This document shows positions 56,514-64,000 of a stretch of DNA of 64,000 nt, in pieces (position 1 is the stretch's first letter; each line of letters opens with the position of its first letter). The DNA is taken from contig JAODTK010005927.1 of NCBI GenBank assembly GCA_026419785.1, forward strand, positions 186,001-250,000, given 5' to 3'. The stretch is from Sclerodactyla briareus. Its lineage: Eukaryota > Echinodermata > Holothuroidea > Dendrochirotida > Sclerodactylidae. Position numbers and translations under genes: made by a program. The notes beneath the pieces were generated by a model. That model was not told the origin of the DNA, ran no database searches, and saw only the letters and a program-made list of their open reading frames with translations.

Positions 56514-59500
56514 ATTCGCTCTATCTGGTAATTACCCAAGTCAACATTCGAAGAACGCACCCTAAAGCCTGCGAGCGCAGCTGGGCGAACTGTGTTAGTC
56601 GGTATCCCTACTCTGTGATATGTTGTAAGGGAAACGGAATAGTCGCGAGTCAGCGACTTGGTAGGACTGGGCAGCTGGAATATGAGGCCTATGCTAGGTC
56701 TAGATAGTCGGGGGCGCACAATTATTGGCAAAAAGCAACGTTAATAATTATGAGTGAACAAGAAATTACTGGTCATGGCATTCGCAAGAAAACGCGAGAG
56801 AAGTTCAACCGCAAGCACTAACTCCACAAGCTCAGCCGTTCAGGTTCCAGCAAAGTTTTTTGAAGTTGAACAACTGTGTCGATACGCGTACCGTAGAGCC
56901 GTATCCCTACGTCCCCGGCCTCGGGTGCCAACCGTGCATGCATTATATCCGGCTCCATTGCCTATAGGCAGACTTGTTGGCCAGCATAGCGCATAGTTTT
57001 GTTGGGCCAGCCCAACTTTCCAGGCAACTATAGGGGATAACTGACCATATAGCAGTAGTAATCCGCTAAATGAACAGTCGTCCAGCAGATTGAGTTTGTG
57101 GCCGGGCCCGGATCATCTCAATTTCCCGTCGAATTCCGCTCCAAGTTCGAACCTAGGTTTTCCAATCCAGATTGAACCATGGATATTCCCGATGGCGGCT
57201 CGTTTGGCCTGTGAATCGACTGAAATCATATTATTCTTTGTAACGAACTTCTAATCGTAGCGAAATTTACATGGACATCTGACTAACCTAACGAAAAATG
57301 ATGGAGCCCAAACCAGAATGCAATCATTCATACTCGCGATGAGATGAATTTCGATGTGGAAACGATGTAATATTAAAGGGGAACTCCAGCAAGAGGTATG
57401 TTTCCTTGCATTTCTCGATTTTTTGCCAGACATTCCTCACGGTGTTTTGATGGACTTGAAAGACCTCCGTTTATCATTGTCACAGTGGAATTCAAGTCCC
57501 CCCCCTTGCTTTCATGGTCATAACACAGCGGCGGTACAGTGCACAGCGCCATAATTGCACAATTTCAAATATCCCCCCATATACGTGACTAGTCAACGAC
57601 CAAGCACCCAGCATAGCCTCATTGTGTGCATGTACGTACGCAGTGTCCGGATTTAAGCATGGGCCGACGGGGCACAGTTAGCCCAGGGGGCCCCCCACAA
57701 AAGTGTGCCCCACAAAATTTTCATAATCGTCTTTCAAGAAGTAAATGTTAATAATATTCATTCACGCCAATGTTAGACTGATGGAAGCGCATGGGTACCT
57801 TGCACAGACATTCCCTGAATCTAGTTGGCAAGGATGCATTAGAGTGCTGCCCAGTCGGCTTGGCGTTTCTTCTTTTCGTGAAAGAAATCTAATGTTTTCT
57901 TCACGGCCCTCCACATAACGTTTCGAGAACTGATTGACAATCTTGGAAACAAGTGACCGCCCAGTCCTCGTTCCCCCAAACGCATAACCTACCACACGCG
58001 GTGGTCATGGCAGAGCCGATGCATTAAAGACAAATCTATCTGGGTGCTCATTTCAAGCAGGAACTGGCCTTGAAGATTAGGTCAGACACCAACCCAGAGC
58101 GAGGTACGAAGCAATGGCCTCTTTGAGAAAATGTGTCGGCTAGAATCTGGCATCATACACAGTTTTCTTGGCACGAGATTTCGACAGGACGAATGGCCCC
58201 AGTCAATCTTGCGAAACGCAACTCGAACGCAACTCGACCTCACACAGCAGTTGCAGCCAGGCTTCTCTAAAAAGGTTCGTTGAGGGCGACGACAGTTATT
58301 TTGGCACATACGAGGCAAAGTGCGCAATTGTTCAGGTACGCCATCACTACTCCAAACTCGGAGGCGCAGCGGAATGTTCGACTCACTCCCCTAGATTACG
58401 TCATGGAGAAGAGGCTGTCCTTTCACCATCCGAGAAGTTGTGGAAACTTCCGTCAGTGGTGTTGACCAATTTGTTAGCTCACTAAAGACCGTCGATTGGC
58501 ATCTATCTCTTATCTGCATTGATTTCGGTTTCCCGGGGCAGTGGGCTCATTAAGACGATCAATCAGCAATCCAAATCCCCATCCGCCACTGCTTTAGTAC
58601 ACAAGTACAGATGATTTAGATGATACGATGGGATTGAGCTGGTACAATTCAGGGAGGTTGCCAAACCTCTTTGTTGATACAAATATCACACGGGTGAGCC
58701 ACCGGACTGCGTACGACGCACAATCGTTATATAGTCTGATCATCGACAGGGGTGTTAATGCCACGTTCCCAAATGTTGAAATCGCACTGCATGTACCTAG
58801 TCGAATGGGTTTTCAAACCGCAGGCCGGTGAGCGTCTTTGCCGGGTGGGCCAAGTCGGGGCGTAAGTTGTCCGGCCACCAACCGTGCTGTTCATCAGCAG
58901 TCGCGAAAATACGGGATGACGGCTATGCGGCGCGCCTTCGTCATTTTTGATCACGTGAGTGGTACAACAAGTGAACTTTTATTTTGGACATTTGATTGAA
59001 AAATCCGAGCCATCAGCACGAATTTTGTTCACTGTTCCATTTTTTGTCCCGAATTTTTCAATGTCTCCATCTCAGCATTGTTTTTTTGCCACGCTCTGCG
59101 CCCGATATCGTGATCCATACGTCAATCACGACTATACTTCCAACTGGTGGTGCAACAATCTCTGCCCTCTTGTTTTTCGTTACATAGTTTTTGTAATCAA
59201 GAAGCATCACATCAGTCTGTATAAATAAGGGTTAGAAGTAGACTAGATTCTAGGCCTATGGGTTACTTACTGTGCAGTGTTAGAAAATGGCGAGTTAGGA
59301 TTCAAGCATTTTGGTGGGGGAACTGAATCGTGTCCCATACCAATTCTCCTCGTGCCTAATTCCCATATGTTCACGGCATATTCCATAGGGCCTACTGCTT
59401 ATCCATGTAACGGGAGACAGAATTCAGCACGCGCAGCGCGGAATTCTTTTTTATTTTTGCCTTCTAACATAAACATTTAAAACCATACTGAATTAGCATG

Positions 59501-60576
59501 GCATTTAGTAGGCCTCTGTTATGGCTCACTGCCTTTGATCGTGCTCTTTGATAATAATTAACAAAATATTGGAGGACATGTCCCCACCCCCCCCCACCCC
59601 TCCGTTATCGCCGCCCATGGAATGGAACGAGTTTCTTAACCCTCCAGATGCTCCAGATCTCTGAACTTTTCCTTTGTATATCAACTTTAAAAGTCTTGGT
59701 GATCGATTAGCCGTGTTACGACGTCTTGTTGCTCGTTGATGTCAAATCTTACAGTGAAATCGTCAATTCGTCATCCATATGCTTACATTGCAGCGTTGGA
59801 TCCAGTAAAAATCTGGTATTACCGAGTCTCAGTATTTGGTATTTAATTACATTTCGGAGAATCTGGCAACCCTGATATACTGGCCAGCCGTTGGGATGCC
59901 CATTTACGGTTACTAGGACGCAATCCCCAAACAATTCACTGGCGAGATTAAATCGTCTTATGTTCAACTTTGTTTGGTATATGAGACCGACGAGTAAAAA
60001 ATCCAGCTCTCTTTGCCCCAAAACTAATGCCGGTTCAATATATCGATATTTCTTGCTTAAGGTGCTCTTTAGGTAGAGGTATATATATCTCTCGATCTCT
60101 CGATAGTCGCAATAGCGATTGGACCGTATTTTTAATCTAGTCATTTGAGCCATTGAGGTAAAACTTTACAATGTACTTTACTTTGGCATACACTACACAA
60201 AACCAATGAGTAGTTAACAGGTCATACATAAACGGCTGCATTAGGTACGGTGGGCCAAATGCAAATTCTGCTAATGACCTTGTCAGCGTAATGAGAAATG
60301 GTGTCCATGACCTTACCAAACAATGAAATGCGAACATCCATTCAAGATTTCATGAACAAAATGCAGAATAGTGGGTATACTGAGTACGACCGGTATGAAG
60401 TATACGGCAGGCTAGAGAGGTAATGATAAAATCATCTCTGAGGACAAAAATGGCATGTTCCTATGTATTGACCGAAGGTAGAACAACGACAAGAGGAACG
60501 TGCTGCTGATAAGGGCCAGTAGGAGTACAACTGGTCGAAATGAGAAAAGCCCGTTCAGAAGCTGTGCTCTTCTCTT
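56514..60576. other. Unrecognised sequence
   Basis: No recognisable domain. A lone hAT-like terminus, CAGTGTCCGGATTTAAGC, starts at 57,641 without a visible partner. Open frames at 57.8-58.5 kb, 58.6-59.2 kb and the 134-codon minus frame at 59,749-60,153 lack family features. C runs occur near 57,500 and 59,588. Confidence 0.4.
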
Positions 60577-60950
60577 TTGTTGAAGGCAACGCCGGCATCG
60601 CACTTCAATCAAGACATTAAGAAGCAGGTTAAAGGAACAGGTCTCAAAGTAAGTGTTGTCAAAAAATCTGGTGGTTTAGAATTGCAGATTTACTTTGCAA
60701 ATCAATCCATTTCGTATGACCAATGTGTTGACCGTAACTGTTACTTATGTAAGATTAAGAAAGGTTTGGTAAGAAAATAGAAATAGTATAATTGTTTGAT
60801 GTTCAGATTGCAAGTTTAAATATATAGGTGAGACAAATCAAGAAGGCTAGGGGAAAGGTTTTAAGACACATGTCTATGAGATGATGAACAATCTGTTTTT
60901 CTACAATCATAAGGAAGTTAGTCATCATAATGGGCAAGATTTAAAGCTTA
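60577..60950 (+). pseudogene. GIY-YIG-like fragment with preceding Cys motif
   Basis: 60,595-60,777 encodes FNQDIKKQVKGTGLKVSVV then CVDRNCYLCK, and after a frame slip near 60,800 continues SDCKFKYIGETNQEG, then a stop and a degraded GKGFKTHVYEMM. The arrangement Cys-rich patch, then C-x-C and YIGET, then a basic helix, is that of GIY-YIG endonuclease domains attached to retroelement proteins such as Penelope-like ones. The catalytic Arg of the following helix is not evident. It stops abruptly where a different retroelement frame begins at about 60,955. Confidence 0.45.
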
Positions 60951-62290
60951 CGTTGATTCTCGTACTTACAGGCCAGTGAGCCTTACCCGTGTTATCTGCA
61001 AGGTGTTTGAATCCACCATCTTTCGTGATCCATATTGTCGATGTTTTTCGAATGAGTATAGTCTAATCGTGTTCTCAGCATGGGTTTTAGGAAAAATCGT
61101 TGTGTTTGACTAATCTCTTAGAATTGATAAAGATGTTTAGTTGGATGGTGCCGTTTGACAACGGCAGTGCTGGTTTATCAAAAAATTTTCCTAACTGCCC
61201 AGAAGCTTTTTGATAAGGTTCCTCATGAGCGGCTCTTGCTTAAATTGAAAGCTTTGGCATTAAGGGAATGTCCTGAGTGGCTTCTGGCTTCTCATAGGGA
61301 ACCCGAGTTGTCATCAATGGGCGTTTCGTCTCCTTGGCAAAAAGTCACCAGTGGTGTTCCCCTAGGATCGTTCTTGTGCCTTTACTTTCTCTTACTCTTG
61401 CTCTTACTTTTTATTGACGATCTCGTGATGATTCTGTGCATTCCAGGGTTAAAAGTTTGCAGACGATATTCACGTTGTATCGGGAGGTGCGTCGAACGAT
61501 GATGTTGCATTTGTCCAAAAGGATCTTGATATAAGCTCCCAAATGGTCTCTCGATGGCAAATGTTTTTTTGCAATGCCGATAAGTGCACAGTGTCTGCAT
61601 GTTGGTTTCCACAATCGCAACGCTTCTTTCAAGTCGACTGGGCAAAATTATTCAACGGGTAATTCCACAGAAAAAAGGAATCTCGGTTTTCATTTTGAAT
61701 TTTTCTTTTGAAACCTTCTAAGCAGTGGTGCCGAATCTGCGAGGCAAAGTAACTGGAATTTCTTGGCTTGATTAGACGTCACTTCCAGTTTCCTTTTTCC
61801 TCCTCCTCAATGAAAGCTTGTTGTCAGGTTGTTCAAGCAGCTGGTGAGACCTCACCTGAGTATTCTGTCTGTCACAGTATGGAATCCATATTTCTCTCGA
61901 AAAACAAGCAGGCAATTGAAAACGTTAAGCGGAGGGCCCTACCTTAATCCAATCTCTTAGAGATTTCCTTTCGAGAGAGATTAAGGCCTCGATTTACTTC
62001 GATGGAACTGAGACAATTTCGTTGTGATTTGATTCAGGTTTTTAAAATTTTTCATGGTTTCGAGGGCCGTTCCTTCACTATTTCTTTGAGTTTTTCCAAA
62101 GTTACCACCTATGGGGGTCATTGCCTCAGCTTCGTCGCAAACTGTATATTGTACATTCGGAAATATTTCTTCTCCCAGATAGTTAATTAATGAGTGGAAT
62201 GGCCTTCCGGAGAATGCCTCTGTCTAAGAGTGTGAATGCATTCAGAACAGTCTTATTTATTTTTCAAGAATTTGTTGGGCGAATCTTTTG
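60951..62290 (+). pseudogene. Non-LTR reverse transcriptase fragment, frame-broken
   Basis: It starts SRTYRPVSLTRVICKVFEST (60,960-61,020), the first strongly conserved reverse transcriptase block. 61,190-61,380 gives KLFDKVPHERLLLKLKAL and, further on, KVTSGVPLGSFL (usual GVPQGS with Gln to Leu). Then FADDIHVVSGG at about 61,460 holds an intact catalytic Asp pair, followed by a thumb-like LDISSQMVSRWQMFFCNADK. Frames switch several times, so it cannot be translated through. 61.65-62.28 kb retains weak tail similarity (LMEWNGLPENASV-like around 62,195). The 5' endonuclease region is absent and no poly(A) is clear. Confidence 0.75.
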
Positions 62291-64000
62291 AAGCATCTGG
62301 TTGTTTCTTCTCTTTTGGGATTTGGCTTTTCAGGGTCTTTCATGATAATTTTGTCCTTCCTTAACCCTTTTCCTAAACGGAAACCAAACTATTTTGGAGT
62401 ACCCATTTTGTGATCCTTTTGCGTTACAAGTGGGCAGAAAGAGTTTGTATTGAAGAGTATAATCCCCAAGCTCAACAGGAGAGAGAATAATGGTCCATAG
62501 ACAGACTTATAAAAAGAAACACTGTACAACATCTCACTGGTTACTTCTCCTCTGTATTTTCATCTGTGGCTAATCCCCTCCAAAGCCTCCCCTCTTTGTT
62601 ATCAGCTCAATGGTTTTTGTGATTGAGGGGGTCCCAACTTCATGGTTCATGGAGGTCTGCGTTTATCTTCCAATCTGTAAGTAGTGATTCAGTTTGTATG
62701 CTGAGATGGTCCCAGGTTCGACCGAGAATGTCAATGGAAATAAAAAATCAACCCAACAAAACAAGAAAAATGGAAACACAACATCCTTTTTCAATTTTGT
62801 GGGCTATTGTTCCTAACAAGAGTCAAGAATGGGCTAACAACACCACACCATCATGCTACTATCAGAAGATGACTCTATCGGCGATTAACAGGATTACCTG
62901 GATCATGGGAATTTTTCAAAGACAGCCCATCAGGGTCTAATTGCTCGCAATTTTGATCTACATGAATTGGCTTGCGCGGGCAATCCCTTACATATTGTTT
63001 TAGAAGATGCACAATTGTAGTTCCAATTACCTTCACCTTTATTTTTGTCCAATGTTCAATGGTTTGAGATTGAATTAGGATGCAATTTTTACAGTACCGT
63101 ACACGCAGTAAGAAATACAAAGTTACGTACCTCCAGATCGGCTATAGATAGATAGATATCTCGGCACTAATTATAATTACTTTAAAATGCAACTTACAGA
63201 TCACGGAATCAGATAATCCTATGAATTGCCTAATTCTTCATGCTAAGTAGTACGGAAATAGATGTCGAATATGTATGTTTCGAAGAGAGGGGCCACACCG
63301 ACCGCCTCAGGGAATTAATGAAATATCGTTTAAAAAAACCAAAACGAGATACCAGCAACCTTGGCGTAACTTGTATACGGACGCACGAGCGTTTGGTTTC
63401 TTTTTCACCACCACGACCAGCTTCATCTCCCATCACAAAGTTGGTTAATTTCAATACATAACACAAAAACAGACATCTCTGGACAGAAATTGATTTGTTT
63501 GTTTAGATAATTTGTGAACATAAATGGTTGTCGTCAATTTGCAAAACGCTTAGAGGAGACATTCTGGTGCTAACATCTTGAAGGCGTTTGGAAGAAGAAA
63601 CTTTGAGCTAAAGCCGACAATCACGATAGATACTCTCTCGAACAGATGAACAAAAACAAGGCAAATAGCCGAAAGCGACGAATATCTTACGTACGATTGT
63701 CCATCGTTATTGAATCAAGAGACATTGGTCACCGGGAGCGACGACGTATACTAGTAGGACACGACACGATCATCTTCTCTATGAACTATGTAAAACAGAA
63801 AAGGGAGGGGTCAGAAAATAGTGAGCAGTGAGTATACCTAGACCCCAAAGATGTACAGTGATTTCTTGACATAATCAAAACAATTGCCTCTTTCTCTCAC
63901 AAGCCCTGCACATCTAATTTGATCTTAACTTCAGATATCAACGTTTCTTGATCAATGCTGGCTTTCTTCAGTATTGCACTGACAACGATGACAGATTGGT
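62291..64000. other. Unrecognised sequence at the window edge
   Basis: No domain or repeat partner recognised. At 63,240-63,466 both strands are open; the plus frame ends FSPPRPASSPITKLVNFNT with a stop and could be a terminal exon, but nothing supports it beyond openness. A partial B-box-like GGTTCGACC occurs at 62,714. Confidence 0.4.

Noticed and set aside
56201..56707. 168-codon plus-strand frame
   Set aside because: It crosses the C-rich right end of a hAT-like element and its target duplication, so it cannot be a single old gene; no domain is visible.
59749..60153. 134-codon minus-strand frame
   Set aside because: Reasonable composition but no recognised motif, no splice context and a partly open opposite strand.
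63240..63466. Terminal exon ending ITKLVNFNT
   Set aside because: Both strands are open over the same stretch and nothing distinguishes them; listed only as a possibility in the edge entry.

Overview
The window looks like gene-poor, repeat-packed nuclear DNA of an animal, most likely a marine invertebrate. The reasons are AT-rich intergenic sequence, CA microsatellites, intron-split transposase genes with GT/AG sites, hAT, ISL2EU-like and non-LTR elements, and a tRNA-like SINE-type block. The phylum cannot be fixed; a deuterostome such as an echinoderm or hemichordate is a guess. I found no convincing ordinary host gene. Almost every repeat copy and broken reading frame differs by single-base insertions or deletions, so some frameshifts may be uncorrected long-read errors and not decay.

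Layout. 1-1.67 kb: nothing recognised. 1.67-12.6 kb: a long copy of a composite repeat, here called family R, whose middle is replaced by a satellite of about 21 units of about 310 bp (S310, 3.71-10.25 kb). 12.6-19.2 kb: mostly unrecognised, with a second copy of the 12-kb repeat at 15.3-15.95 kb, two copies of a small hAT-like MITE, and two weak exon candidates. 19.2-26.8 kb: solitary S310 units, short tandem duplications, R-family pieces, and a 1.9-kb element rich in AAGCCTGAAATT. 26.79-37.65 kb: a 10.9-kb hAT-type insertion with 10-bp terminal inverted repeats and a perfect 8-bp target duplication. It has itself been invaded by a non-LTR retrotransposon and by a 3.8-kb R-family copy. 37.7-45.3 kb: a dispersed repeat (H2) carrying a non-LTR reverse transcriptase fragment, and two nested hAT-like elements. 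45.28-53.82 kb: an apparently complete 8.5-kb ISL2EU-like DNA transposon. 54.6-56.5 kb: another hAT-like element containing a tRNA-like block. 56.5-64 kb: mostly unrecognised, with a GIY-YIG-like fragment and a non-LTR reverse transcriptase fragment at 60.6-62.3 kb.

The most informative unit is the ISL2EU-like element. It carries two convergent, intron-containing genes: a THAP + helix-turn-helix + DDE transposase on the + strand, and on the - strand a protein with a SWIM-like CxH segment, a YqaJ nuclease domain and a C-terminal PHD finger. Both are damaged; in the YqaJ domain the expected catalytic Glu is Gln. Three of the insertions (ISL2EU-like, the large hAT, and the R copy inside it) can each be read against an uninterrupted paralogous copy of the target elsewhere in this same window, which fixes their ends and order of arrival.
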